From NCBI GenBank assembly GCA_910578255.1, contig CAJTQM010000015.1, positions 1 through 43,574 of the forward strand: a stretch of DNA of 43,574 bases, in the 5' to 3' direction. This DNA is from an uncultured Oscillospiraceae bacterium (lineage in GTDB: Bacteria > Bacillota > Clostridia > Oscillospirales > Ruminococcaceae). This document shows positions 23,632 through 31,795 of the stretch, one piece after another (within the stretch, counting starts at the first letter, position 1; the number at the start of each line of letters is the position of its first letter). Under the pieces are notes generated by a model. The model saw nothing but the letters and a program-made list of their open reading frames with translations. It made no database searches and was not told the origin of the DNA. The translations under genes were made by a program, and so were the position numbers.

Positions 23632-25005
23632 ATGAACGGCCAGCAATCAACCATCGCCGCGATTTCAACGCCGCTGGGCACAGGGGGGATCGGCGTGATC
23701 CGCATTTCCGGCCCGGACGCGGTGGCGGTGGCGGAAAAAATCTTTTCCCCGGCGGGAAAGCGCCGTCTGGCGGATCTGGCCGGGTACAGCGCCCTTTACG
23801 GACGGCTGCATGACGATGCGGCGGAGTTTGACGAAGCGGTAGCAACCGTTTTCCGTCCGCCCCACAGCTATACCGGCGAAGAGGTGGTGGAACTTTCCTG
23901 CCACGGCGGGCTTTACCTGGTTCAAAGGGCGCTGCGGGCGGCGTTGGACCATGGTGCCCGGCCTGCTTCCCCCGGCGAGTTTACCCGCCGGGCCTATTTA
24001 AACGGAAAACTCACCCTCGATCAGGCGGAATCGGTGATGGATTTGATCGGTGCTTCCGGCAGGCAGGCGGCCCGGGCGGCGCTGGCGGGCCGGGACGGTG
24101 TTCTCTCCCGCAAAATCGACGGCATCGCCGAAGTCCTGGTGGACCTGGCCGCCCATCTGGCCGCCTGGAACGACTATCCGGACGAGGATATGGAGCCGGT
24201 GCAGCCCGGCCCGCTGACCGCCTCTTTGCGGCAAAGCCTTGGGGAGTGCCAGTCGCTTTTGGACCGCTACGACACCGGGCGCATCCTCCATCAGGGGGTA
24301 GAGACCGCCATCATCGGCCGGCCCAATGTGGGAAAATCCACCCTGATGAATCTGCTGGCAGGAGCCCAGAAAAGCATCGTCACCGCCATTCCCGGTACAA
24401 CCCGGGACGTGGTGGAGGAAACGGTGCTGGCCGGGGAGATACTTCTGCGGCTGGCCGACACCGCCGGCATTCGGGAAACGGACGACCCAGTGGAAAAGGC
24501 GGGAGTGGATTTGGCCCGACGGCGGCTGGAATCGGCGCAGCTGGTCCTGGCCGTGCTGGACCGCTCCGAACCTTTGTCTGCCGAGGACCTGGCGCTTCTC
24601 TCCCAATTGAAGGACCGGCCCTCTATCGCGGTGCTCAACAAATCGGATCTGCCCGCCCGGCTGGACGAAAAACGGCTGGATGGTCTGGTGGGCAAAACGG
24701 TGGAAATCTCTGCCAAAACCGGTGAGGGCGCCGAGGCGCTGGCCCAGGCCATCGCCCAGCTGCTTCACCTTTCCGAGGTTGACCCGGCGGCGCCGCTTTT
24801 GGCCAACGAACGGCAGCGAAACTGTCTAAACAAGGCGGCGGACGCTTTAAAGGAAGCGATTTTCGCGGCCGAAGCGGGGGTCACGCTGGACGCGGTCACC
24901 GTCTGCTTGGACGAAGCCATTGACCCGCTTTTGGAACTGACCGGCAAAAAAGCCTCCGAAGCGGTGGTGGACGCAGTTTTTTCTCAATTCTGCGTTGGAA
25001 AATAA
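23632..25005 (+). CDS. mnmE: tRNA modification GTPase MnmE
   Basis: 457 residues from the ATG with AAAGGAG seven bases upstream. N-terminal folate-binding domain (TIAAISTPLGTGGIGVIRISG), central helical domain, and an inserted Ras-like G domain with G1 GRPNVGKST (about 229), G2 GTTRD, G3 DTAG and G4 NKSD. The C-terminal CVGK carries the conserved catalytic-loop Cys. With MnmG it makes the cmnm5 modification of wobble uridines in tRNA. First gene of a conserved origin-proximal set. Confidence 0.98.
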   Translation: MNGQQSTIAAISTPLGTGGIGVIRISGPDAVAVAEKIFSPAGKRRLADLAGYSALYGRLHDDAAEFDEAVATVFRPPHSYTGEEVVELSCHGGLYLVQRALRAALDHGARPASPGEFTRRAYLNGKLTLDQAESVMDLIGASGRQAARAALAGRDGVLSRKIDGIAEVLVDLAAHLAAWNDYPDEDMEPVQPGPLTASLRQSLGECQSLLDRYDTGRILHQGVETAIIGRPNVGKSTLMNLLAGAQKSIVTAIPGTTRDVVEETVLAGEILLRLADTAGIRETDDPVEKAGVDLARRRLESAQLVLAVLDRSEPLSAEDLALLSQLKDRPSIAVLNKSDLPARLDEKRLDGLVGKTVEISAKTGEGAEALAQAIAQLLHLSEVDPAAPLLANERQRNCLNKAADALKEAIFAAEAGVTLDAVTVCLDEAIDPLLELTGKKASEAVVDAVFSQFCVGK

Positions 25006-25031
25006 CAATTTATCTTTTAGGGGGATTCTCC

Positions 25032-26924
25032 TTGGAATATTACGAGGCCCAAAGCTATGATCTTGCCGTAATCGGCGCGGGACACGCGGGGGTGGAGGCC
25101 GCTCTGGCCGCCGCCCGTCTGGGTGTCTCGACCATTTTATTTACCATTTCGCTGGATGCGCTTGCCAACATGCCCTGCAATCCGTCTATCGGCGGCACCG
25201 CCAAAGGCCACCTGGTGCGGGAAATCGACGCGCTGGGCGGCCAGATGGGCAAGGCGGCGGACGCCACCTTTCTGCAAAGCCGAATGCTCAACCGGGGCAA
25301 AGGCCCCGCCGTCCATTCGCTGCGGGTACAGGCGGACCGGCAGAAATACCATCAATATATGAAAAAGGTGGTAGAGCAGCAGGAAAATTTGGATCTTCGG
25401 CAGGCGGAAATCGTTGAGATTCGGGCAAAGGACGGAAAAATCCAATCGGTGGTCACCCATTTGGGCGCCGTTCACCCGGTCAAGGCGGCGATTCTCTGCA
25501 CCGGTACCTTTTTGCGGGGAAAAATCTTTGTAGGGGATTATTCCTACAAAAGCGGTCCGGACGGTTTGCACCCTGCCAACCGGCTGAGCCGGTCGCTGGA
25601 GGCGCTGGGTCTTCCCCTTCGCCGGTTTAAAACCGGAACGCCAGCGCGGGTGCATCGGGCAAGCATTGACTTTTCTCAGCTGGAGCCGCAGCCGGGGGAC
25701 GAGTCGGTCACCCCCTTTTCCTTTGAAACCGAGGAGCCTCTTTCCAATCAAGTTATTTGCCACATCGCCTACACCAATGCCGATACCCACGAGGTGATCC
25801 GGCAGAACATCCACCGCTCGCCTTTATATGGCGGCAAAATCGAGGGGATCGGCCCTCGGTACTGCCCCAGCATCGAGGATAAGGTGGTCCGCTTTGCGGA
25901 CAAGCCCCGGCACCAGATTTTTGTGGAACCCATGGGGCTGGACACCGAGGAAATCTACCTACAGGGCATGAGTTCCTCTCTGCCGGAAGATGTGCAGCTA
26001 GCCTTTTACCGCACCATCAAAGGTTTTTCGCAGGTAAAGATCATGCGCAGCGCCTACGCCATCGAATACGATTCGGTGGATCCTCTGGCCCTAAAGCCGA
26101 CGCTGGAATGCAAAGCGGTGGCGGGATTATACGGCGCGGGCCAGTTCAACGGTACCTCCGGCTACGAAGAGGCGGCCGCCCAGGGCTTAATCGCCGGTAT
26201 CAACGCCGCCCGGGCCTGTCAGGGAAAGGAGCCGGTGGTTCTGGAGCGCGCCAGTTCCTACATTGGCACTCTCATCGACGATTTGGTGACCAAGGGCTGC
26301 TCAGATCCTTACCGCATGATGACCTCCCGCTCCGAGTACCGGCTGCTTCTTCGGCAGGACAATGCCGACGCCCGGCTGACCCCCTTGGGCTATCAGCTGG
26401 GATTGATTTCCGAAAAGCGCTACCGAAAATTTTTGGACAAATGGCGGCTGATCAGCCAGGAAACCGAAAGGCTGGAGACAACGACCATCCCCCCCTCGGA
26501 AAAACTGAACGATCTACTTGTTTCACGTGAAACATCTCCGGTTTCCACCGGCTTCCGGCTGGGGGAATTGCTGCGCCGCCCCCAGATCTCCTATCAGGAC
26601 CTGGCGCTCTTTGATCCGGACCGCCCTGCCCTTCCCACCGCCGTAACCGAGGAAGCGGAAATCCTTTTAAAATACGAGGGCTATTTAAAAAAACAGGAGC
26701 AGCAGGTGGAACAGATGCGCCGTTTAGAAAACCAGCTGCTGCCGGAAGACGTCGATTATCAAAGCATTACCGGTCTGCGGCTGGAGGCGGCGGAAAAGCT
26801 GGGGCGGATCCGGCCCCGCAGCGTCGGGCAGGCTTCCCGAATCTCGGGGGTTTCTCCGGCGGATATTTCGGTACTGCTGATCTGGCTGGAGCATCGGCGT
26901 AAAGGAGGTGCTAAAAATGATTGA
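25032..26924 (+). CDS. mnmG: tRNA uridine-5-carboxymethylaminomethyl modification enzyme MnmG
   Basis: 630 residues from a TTG start with AGGGGGA six bases upstream. The FAD-binding GAGHAG motif is at 15-20, then NMPCNPSIGG, SRMLNRGKGPAVHSLR and the C-terminal YQSITGLRLEAAEKL...RPRSVGQASRISGVSPADI. It is the FAD- and NADH-using partner of MnmE in tRNA wobble modification. A perfect parS site is embedded in the reading frame at 26519-26534 (coding LVSRETS). Its end overlaps the rsmG start by eight bases. Confidence 0.98.
   Translation: MEYYEAQSYDLAVIGAGHAGVEAALAAARLGVSTILFTISLDALANMPCNPSIGGTAKGHLVREIDALGGQMGKAADATFLQSRMLNRGKGPAVHSLRVQADRQKYHQYMKKVVEQQENLDLRQAEIVEIRAKDGKIQSVVTHLGAVHPVKAAILCTGTFLRGKIFVGDYSYKSGPDGLHPANRLSRSLEALGLPLRRFKTGTPARVHRASIDFSQLEPQPGDESVTPFSFETEEPLSNQVICHIAYTNADTHEVIRQNIHRSPLYGGKIEGIGPRYCPSIEDKVVRFADKPRHQIFVEPMGLDTEEIYLQGMSSSLPEDVQLAFYRTIKGFSQVKIMRSAYAIEYDSVDPLALKPTLECKAVAGLYGAGQFNGTSGYEEAAAQGLIAGINAARACQGKEPVVLERASSYIGTLIDDLVTKGCSDPYRMMTSRSEYRLLLRQDNADARLTPLGYQLGLISEKRYRKFLDKWRLISQETERLETTTIPPSEKLNDLLVSRETSPVSTGFRLGELLRRPQISYQDLALFDPDRPALPTAVTEEAEILLKYEGYLKKQEQQVEQMRRLENQLLPEDVDYQSITGLRLEAAEKLGRIRPRSVGQASRISGVSPADISVLLIWLEHRRKGGAKND
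26519..26534. promoter_or_regulatory. parS centromere site inside mnmG
   Basis: TGTTTCACGTGAAACA, a perfect 16-bp match to the universal chromosomal parS sequence. It is about 3.6 kb upstream of the parB gene and serves as a ParB/Spo0J loading site, while also encoding MnmG residues. Confidence 0.93.
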
Positions 26925-27630
26925 CCAAAAGCGGATGGAGGCGGTTTTTGCCGGTCGGGGGATTTCCCTTTCCCCCGGGCAGATGCAGCAGCTGGACCGG
27001 TACGCACAGCTGCTGACCGAATGGAACCAGCGGATGAACCTCACCGCCATCACCGATCCAGAGGGGATTCTTGTCAAGCATTTTTTGGACAGCATCCTCC
27101 CCTTTTCCCTGGAACCGCTGCCAGAGGGCGCTTGTCTCATCGACGTGGGGACCGGCGCAGGTTTTCCGGCAGTTCCTCTTTTAATCTGGCGGCCGGATTT
27201 GCAGATTACACTGCTGGACTCTTTGCAAAAGCGGCTGACCTTTTTAGAAGAGGTTTTGGCCCAATGCGCGCTTTCGGCCAGGTGCATCCATCTTCGCGCG
27301 GAGGACGGCGGCCGTCAGCCCGATCTGCGGGAGCAGTTTGACGCAGCCACCGCCCGGGCCGTAGCCAATCTGCGGGAACTTTCGGAATACTGCCTTCCCT
27401 ACGTAAAGCCCGGCGGGGCCTTCTACGCCTTAAAGGGCGGCGACGTAAAAGAAGAGTCTGAAAACGCCCAAAAGGCCATTCAGCTGCTGGGCGGCCGGAT
27501 GGAAAAAAGTCTTTCCTATTCTCTGCCCGACGGAAGCGGCCGAACCTTAGTCCTAATAAAAAAAATATCGCGGACTTCGACAAAGTTCCCCCGAAGCGCC
27601 GCAAAAATGGCAAAATCCCCGTTGGCCTAA
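26917..27630 (+). CDS. rsmG: 16S rRNA (guanine-N7)-methyltransferase RsmG
   Basis: 237 residues from the ATG with AAAGGAGG eight bases upstream; it overlaps the mnmG stop. LTEWNQRMNLTAITDPEGILVKHFLDSI and the SAM-binding DVGTGAGFPAVPLL (76-89) are RsmG signatures, as are ATARAVANLRELSEYCLP and the basic C-terminal tail. It methylates N7 of G527 in 16S rRNA. Third gene of the mnmE-mnmG-rsmG transcript, which then ends at a terminator. Confidence 0.97.
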   Translation: MIDQKRMEAVFAGRGISLSPGQMQQLDRYAQLLTEWNQRMNLTAITDPEGILVKHFLDSILPFSLEPLPEGACLIDVGTGAGFPAVPLLIWRPDLQITLLDSLQKRLTFLEEVLAQCALSARCIHLRAEDGGRQPDLREQFDAATARAVANLRELSEYCLPYVKPGGAFYALKGGDVKEESENAQKAIQLLGGRMEKSLSYSLPDGSGRTLVLIKKISRTSTKFPRSAAKMAKSPLA

Positions 27631-27635
27631 TGTCG

Positions 27636-27671
27636 AAAAAAGCCGGTATCGGTCTGATACCGGCTTTTTTT
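27636..27671 (+). terminator. Rho-independent terminator of mnmE-mnmG-rsmG
   Basis: AAAAAAGCCGGTATC, loop GGTCT, GATACCGGCTTTTTTT: a 15-base arm pair followed by T residues, a few bases after the rsmG stop. Confidence 0.95.
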
Positions 27672-27754
27672 GCGATTTTTTTTGCTGGAATCGAACGAAT
27701 ATTTATGGTATGTTGGACCTAAAGAAAAGACAAGCCCTGAAAGGAGGGTCCTGT

Positions 27755-28576
27755 ATGGCTTTTGCAAATTTGGGGAAGGATCGGGTCCGTTCCATCCCCC
27801 TGGCGCAGATCACCGTAAATCCGGCGCAGCCCCGCAGCCAATTTTCCGAGGAATCGCTGCAGCAGCTGGCCCAAAGCATTTCCGCCAGCGGCTTATTGCA
27901 GCCGGTCACCGTTCGGGAAAACGGATCCGGCAAATATCAGCTGGTGGCCGGCGAACGGCGCTGCCGGGCCTGCATGATGCTGGGCTACACCCACATCCCC
28001 GCCATTGTAAAAAAATGCTCAGCAAAAGAATCGGCCGTACTGGCGCTGATGGAAAATTTGCAGCGGCAGGACCTGGACGTCCTGGACCAGGCAGAGGGGA
28101 TCAGCCGCTTAATCGGCTACTGGGGCGTAACTCAGGAAGAAGCCGCCGAAAAGCTGGGGATCGCCCAGTCCACCCTGGCCAATAAGCTGCGGCTGCTGCG
28201 GCTGCCGCAGCAGGTCCAGCAGCTGATGCGCCAAAACGCTTTAAGCGAGCGGCATGGTCGCGCCTTACTGCGGCTGCCGGACGAAAAAACGCAGCTGGAG
28301 ATGGCCCAGATCATCTGTAAAAAAAGCCTGACCGTTTCCCAGACCGAACAATACATAGAAGCGCTTCTCACCCAACAAAAAAAGAAAAAGCCTACCCGTC
28401 TGTTTATCTGCAAGGATATTCGGCTGTTTATGAACACCATTGATAAAGCGGTTAAAACCATGACCGCGGCCGGGCTGAACGTTCAGTCGTCCCAGGAGGA
28501 TCAGGGAGAATTCATCGAACTGACCCTACGCATCCCCAAGGAGCCGCAGCGGCAAAAGGCCGTTCGGCCCGCTTAA
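27755..28576 (+). CDS. noc: ParB-family nucleoid occlusion protein Noc
   Basis: 273 residues; ATG with AAAGGAGGG about seven bases upstream. The ParB N-terminal domain has the CTP-binding motif GERRCR (66-71), followed by ENLQRQDLDVLDQAEGI, the helix-turn-helix TQEEAAEKLGIAQSTLANKLRLL, and a C-terminal dimerisation domain. Its place between rsmG and parA/parB, as in Bacillus, identifies it as Noc rather than a second Spo0J. Noc binds its own DNA sites and keeps division septa off the nucleoid; no site matching the Bacillus Noc consensus was seen here. Confidence 0.85.
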   Translation: MAFANLGKDRVRSIPLAQITVNPAQPRSQFSEESLQQLAQSISASGLLQPVTVRENGSGKYQLVAGERRCRACMMLGYTHIPAIVKKCSAKESAVLALMENLQRQDLDVLDQAEGISRLIGYWGVTQEEAAEKLGIAQSTLANKLRLLRLPQQVQQLMRQNALSERHGRALLRLPDEKTQLEMAQIICKKSLTVSQTEQYIEALLTQQKKKKPTRLFICKDIRLFMNTIDKAVKTMTAAGLNVQSSQEDQGEFIELTLRIPKEPQRQKAVRPA

Positions 28577-28589
28577 AGCATTCCGGTCA

Positions 28590-28644
28590 ATGGCGGCATG
28601 TCCGCTTTTGATAAAGTAAGGGGCTTTTCCCTGCCCCGCCATTA
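28590..28644. repeat. Nested inverted repeats between noc and the GNAT gene
   Basis: AATGGCGG (28590-28597) pairs with CCGCCATT (28637-28644) and encloses GGGGC/GCCCC. It lies just after the noc stop codon, before the terminator. It may be RNA structure in the noc 3' region; no function is assigned. Confidence 0.35.
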
Positions 28645-28664
28645 CACAGCTTTCCCAAACCGAG

Positions 28665-28721
28665 GAAAAAGCCCTCGCTTCCCCAACGGCCGGTCAGCCA
28701 CGGGGTTGCGGGGGCTTTTTC
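28665..28721 (+). terminator. Terminator of noc, overlapping the next promoter
   Basis: GAAAAAGCCCTCGC pairs with GCGGGGGCTTTTTC around a 29-base, partly paired loop, with a T-run at the end. The 3' arm holds the -35 box of the following promoter. Confidence 0.75.
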
Positions 28722-28734
28722 TTTTTGGTATACT
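28706..28734 (+). promoter_or_regulatory. Predicted promoter of the GNAT gene
   Basis: TTGCGG, 17 bases, TATACT. The -35 is inside the noc terminator stem. Confidence 0.55.
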
Positions 28735-28766
28735 GAAAAAAGACAAAACAGAAAGAAGGATGTTGA

Positions 28767-29231
28767 TTGAAGGTAGCCTTTATTCCCAATCCCGATCAGA
28801 AAGAAGCTTATTCGCTGGCGATTATGCACAGCCTTCCCCAATGGTTTTCCCCGCCGGAGGATATTGACCGCAAAGCGAAAATTCACCGGGACTACCCCTT
28901 TTTCGCTGTCCTTGACAACGAAAAGCCGGTGGCTTTTGCCGCTGTGAAAGTCCACAACCGCCACACGGCGGATATCTATAATATGGGAGTGCTGAAGCCG
29001 TATCATCACCAGGGGCTGGGGCATCAGCTGGTAGAGTCTATTTTAGACTGGTGCCAAAAGGAGGGGTTCACCTTTCTGACCGTAAAAACGCTGGATGAAT
29101 CCGCCGACTATCCGCCGTACAACGGCACAAGGGCTTTTTATGAAAAGGAGGGCTTTTTGCCCCTGGAAGTCTTCACCACCTTTTGGGACGAGGAAAACCC
29201 CTGCTTGTTTCTGGCCCGCACCGTCAAATAA
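28767..29231 (+). CDS. GNAT-family N-acetyltransferase
   Basis: 154 residues from a TTG start; GAAGGA lies six bases upstream. MGVLKPYHHQGLGHQLVESILDWCQKEG is the acetyl-CoA binding motif A (QGLG in place of Q/R-x-x-G-x-G/A), followed by NGTRAFYEKEGFLPLEVF. The substrate is unknown. It interrupts the otherwise conserved noc-parA-parB order and lies just before the intergenic parS. Confidence 0.85.
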   Translation: MKVAFIPNPDQKEAYSLAIMHSLPQWFSPPEDIDRKAKIHRDYPFFAVLDNEKPVAFAAVKVHNRHTADIYNMGVLKPYHHQGLGHQLVESILDWCQKEGFTFLTVKTLDESADYPPYNGTRAFYEKEGFLPLEVFTTFWDEENPCLFLARTVK

Positions 29232-29239
29232 TCCTAAGA

Positions 29240-29255
29240 TGTTTCACGTGAAACA
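29240..29255. promoter_or_regulatory. parS centromere site upstream of parA
   Basis: TGTTTCACGTGAAACA, a perfect 16-bp parS, lying eight bases after the GNAT stop and just upstream of the parA promoter. ParB loading here could also repress parAB. Confidence 0.95.
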
Positions 29256-29266
29256 CCTTTTTTCGG

Positions 29267-29295
29267 TTGAAAGGACTTTGTTTCGGTGATATAAT
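29267..29295 (+). promoter_or_regulatory. Predicted promoter of parA-parB
   Basis: TTGAAA, 17 bases, TATAAT, 11 bases downstream of the parS site. Confidence 0.75.
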
Positions 29296-29347
29296 CATTT
29301 TATATGATGAAAACAGAAAATCCCCGTGAGCGTACAGGAGGACTTCT

Positions 29348-30115
29348 ATGGGTAAAATCGTTTCAATCGCCAATCAAAAAGGCGGTGTTGGAAAAACAAC
29401 GACGACAGTCAACTTAGCCGCGTCAATTGGCGCGAGAGGAAAAAAGGTCCTGCTGGTGGATATTGACCCCCAGGGCAACGCCACCAGCGGCTTTGGCATA
29501 AACAAACGCAGCCTGACAAAATCCTCCTATGATCTTTTGATCGGCAGCGTCAAAGCCGAGGAGGTGATCCTCGCCAGCGGCTTTCAAAACGTGGACGTTC
29601 TCCCTTCCAATATCGCGCTGGCCGGCGCCGAAATTGAAATCGTCGAAATGGAGGACCGGGCCATGCGGTTAAAAAACGCGCTGGCGGCGGTAAAAAATCA
29701 GTACGATTTCCTTTTTATCGACTGTCCCCCTTCCCTGGGGCTCATCACCCTCAACGCGCTGGCCGCCAGCGATACGCTGATGGTACCCATCCAATGCGAG
29801 TATTACGCGCTGGAAGGGTTGAGCCAGCTGGTGGCCACCATCCGGCAGGTAAAGCGGCTGTACAATCCCACCCTGGATCTGGAAGGGGTGTTGCTGACCA
29901 TGTACGACGGCCGGCTGAATCTGACCATGCAGGTGGTGGCGGAGGTGAAAAAATTCTTCCCCCAGAAGGTTTACAAGACCACCATTCCAAGAAATATCCG
30001 CCTGTCCGAAGCGCCCAGCTACGGGCAGCCGGCGCTTTACTTTGACCGAAACTCCAAGGGCTCTGTGGCCTACGGCGATTTGGCGGAGGAATTTCTATCC
30101 AAAAACCGCGGTTAA
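29348..30115 (+). CDS. parA: Chromosome partitioning ATPase ParA/Soj
   Basis: 255 residues; SD AGGAGG six bases before the ATG. The deviant Walker A KGGVGKTT is at 11-18 with its signature Lys, followed by DIDPQGNATSG (Walker A') and FLFIDCPPSLG (Walker B). It is a dimeric ATPase that binds DNA non-specifically, acts with ParB in origin segregation, and in Bacillus also modulates DnaA. It is 30 bases upstream of parB. Confidence 0.98.
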   Translation: MGKIVSIANQKGGVGKTTTTVNLAASIGARGKKVLLVDIDPQGNATSGFGINKRSLTKSSYDLLIGSVKAEEVILASGFQNVDVLPSNIALAGAEIEIVEMEDRAMRLKNALAAVKNQYDFLFIDCPPSLGLITLNALAASDTLMVPIQCEYYALEGLSQLVATIRQVKRLYNPTLDLEGVLLTMYDGRLNLTMQVVAEVKKFFPQKVYKTTIPRNIRLSEAPSYGQPALYFDRNSKGSVAYGDLAEEFLSKNRG

Positions 30116-30145
30116 ATAACCTCCCTGAGAGAAAGGCGGAAGACA

Positions 30146-31000
30146 ATGGCTCCAAGAAAAGGCGGCCTGGGCAAGGGCCTGGACGCGTTATTTATCGACA
30201 ACACCACCGACAACGGACCGGTAACCCTTCGAATCTCTGAAATCGAGCCCAACCGGGGGCAGCCCAGAAAAGAATTTGAGGAAAGCGCTCTGGCGGACCT
30301 GGCCGATTCCATCCGGGAGCATGGCGTTCTCCAGCCGCTTTTGGTGCGTCCCCTTCCCTCCGGCGGCTATCAGCTGGTGGCCGGGGAACGGCGCTGGCGC
30401 GCCTCCCGCATGGCGGGACTCAGCGAGGTGCCGGTGGTTATCCGGGAATTAAGCGACCACGAGACAATGGAACTGGCCCTCATCGAAAACCTTCAGCGGC
30501 AGGACTTAAACCCGATGGAAGAGGCGCTGGGTTATCAATCGCTGATGGAAGAATACCAGATGACCCAGGAGCAGGTCGCCCGCGCCATCGGAAAATCCCG
30601 GCCCGCTGTGGCCAATAGTCTGCGGCTTTTGGCGCTTCCCCAGCCGGTGATCCGGCTGATCGAAGAGGGCAAGCTTTCCGCCGGGCACGGACGGGCGCTG
30701 CTGGCGCTGGAGTCGGAACCGGCTATTGTTGAGGCAGCGCAGCTGGCGGTGCAAAAGCAATTGAGCGTGCGGGAGATGGAGAAGCTGGCCCAGTCAGCGC
30801 CAAAAAGCAGCCTCCCCGCCGCGAAAAAAGAAAGGGATTCGTACTACACCGAACTGGCGCTGGCGCTGACCCAGACGCTGGGCCGGCAGGTGACCATCAC
30901 CGCCCGAGGCAAAAACCAAAAGCTTTCGGTGGAATTTTTTGACAAGGATGACCTTTCCGCCCTGGCAAAACGCCTGTGCGGGGAAAACGAAATTCTGTAG
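30146..31000 (+). CDS. parB: Chromosome partitioning protein ParB/Spo0J
   Basis: 284 residues. Starts MAPRKGGLGKGLDALF, the ParA-stimulating N-terminus. The CTPase motif GERRWR is at 80-85, ENLQRQDLNPMEEALGY follows, the helix-turn-helix is around MTQEQVARAIGKSRPAVAN, and a C-terminal dimer domain closes the protein. It loads as a CTP-dependent clamp at parS and recruits SMC. Two perfect parS sites are nearby. Last or second-last gene of the operon. Confidence 0.98.
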   Translation: MAPRKGGLGKGLDALFIDNTTDNGPVTLRISEIEPNRGQPRKEFEESALADLADSIREHGVLQPLLVRPLPSGGYQLVAGERRWRASRMAGLSEVPVVIRELSDHETMELALIENLQRQDLNPMEEALGYQSLMEEYQMTQEQVARAIGKSRPAVANSLRLLALPQPVIRLIEEGKLSAGHGRALLALESEPAIVEAAQLAVQKQLSVREMEKLAQSAPKSSLPAAKKERDSYYTELALALTQTLGRQVTITARGKNQKLSVEFFDKDDLSALAKRLCGENEIL

Positions 31001-31018
31001 CGAAAGGAAGCGCAATCC

Positions 31019-31744
31019 GTGGCTTTTTTTGAAGACGCCTTTACCCTTTCCGCCGCCGAGGCCGACCTGCATTACCGAATGAAACTCTCTGCCGTTCTGC
31101 GCCACATGCAGGATGCGGCCAGCCGCCACCTGAACGCGTTGGGATACCCTTATGAAAAGCTGATGGAAAAACGGCAGGTTTTTTTGCTTTCTAAGGTGGA
31201 AGTGACCTTCGAGGGGAGTCCCGCGCCGGAGCAGAGGGTCATCGCCCACACCCGTCCCCATCCGCCTAAGGGCGCTTTCTTTTTGCGGGAAACCTATTTT
31301 TCGGTGGAGGATCAGCCGCTGATCTTCGGCAAATCCGCCTGGATTCTGGCGGACTATGAAACCCATCAGGTATTGCGTCCCTCGGTCTTTGCCTGGGATT
31401 ATCCCTTTGACCAGGCGGATTTTGACGGATCCATCGCACGGCGGCGCATCCCCGCTTTAGAAAACGCGGCCCTTTTGGGGACGCGCCCCATCCGCTATTC
31501 GGATCTGGACGGAAACCGCCATGTAAACAACGCCATCTATGGGGACATTTTGTGCGACTTTCTTCCCGCCCGGCTGTTAGACGTCCACCCTATCCAACGG
31601 GCGACTCTGTTGTATGAACACGAGGCCCAGCTAGGGGACGAATTGCAGATCAGCGGCGGGCCATTACAGGAAAACATCTGGTACTTAGCCGGGCACAAAA
31701 ACGGCGAACGCTGCTTTGCGGCGGAGGTCACCTTCGGTGAATAA
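31019..31744 (+). CDS. Acyl-ACP thioesterase (double hotdog)
   Basis: 241 residues from a GTG start with AAAGGAAG upstream, 18 bases after parB. Two hotdog domains: an N-terminal one (MKLSAVLRHMQDAASRHLNALG) and a C-terminal one (IRYSDLDGNRHVNNAIYGD). The D-x-N-x-H-like catalytic cluster matches the FatA/FatB-type bacterial acyl-ACP thioesterase family. It would release free fatty acid from acyl-ACP. Co-transcription with parA-parB is likely, since a terminator follows this gene and none precedes it. Confidence 0.9.
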   Translation: MAFFEDAFTLSAAEADLHYRMKLSAVLRHMQDAASRHLNALGYPYEKLMEKRQVFLLSKVEVTFEGSPAPEQRVIAHTRPHPPKGAFFLRETYFSVEDQPLIFGKSAWILADYETHQVLRPSVFAWDYPFDQADFDGSIARRRIPALENAALLGTRPIRYSDLDGNRHVNNAIYGDILCDFLPARLLDVHPIQRATLLYEHEAQLGDELQISGGPLQENIWYLAGHKNGERCFAAEVTFGE

Positions 31745-31764
31745 AACGCAAATCCTAAAAAAGA

Positions 31765-31795
31765 CGGTGACCAGAATTCTGGCCACCGCTTTTTA
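31765..31795. terminator. Bidirectional terminator after the thioesterase gene
   Basis: CGGTGACCAG, loop AATT, CTGGCCACCG with one A-C mismatch, then CTTTTTATT; on the other strand a TCTTTTTT run follows. It separates the parAB operon from the convergent NERD gene. Confidence 0.85.

Noticed and set aside
23431..31744. Search for Noc binding sites (ATTTCCCGGGAAAT type) near noc
   Set aside because: No match was seen by eye; Noc sites are usually spread over the genome and avoid the terminus.
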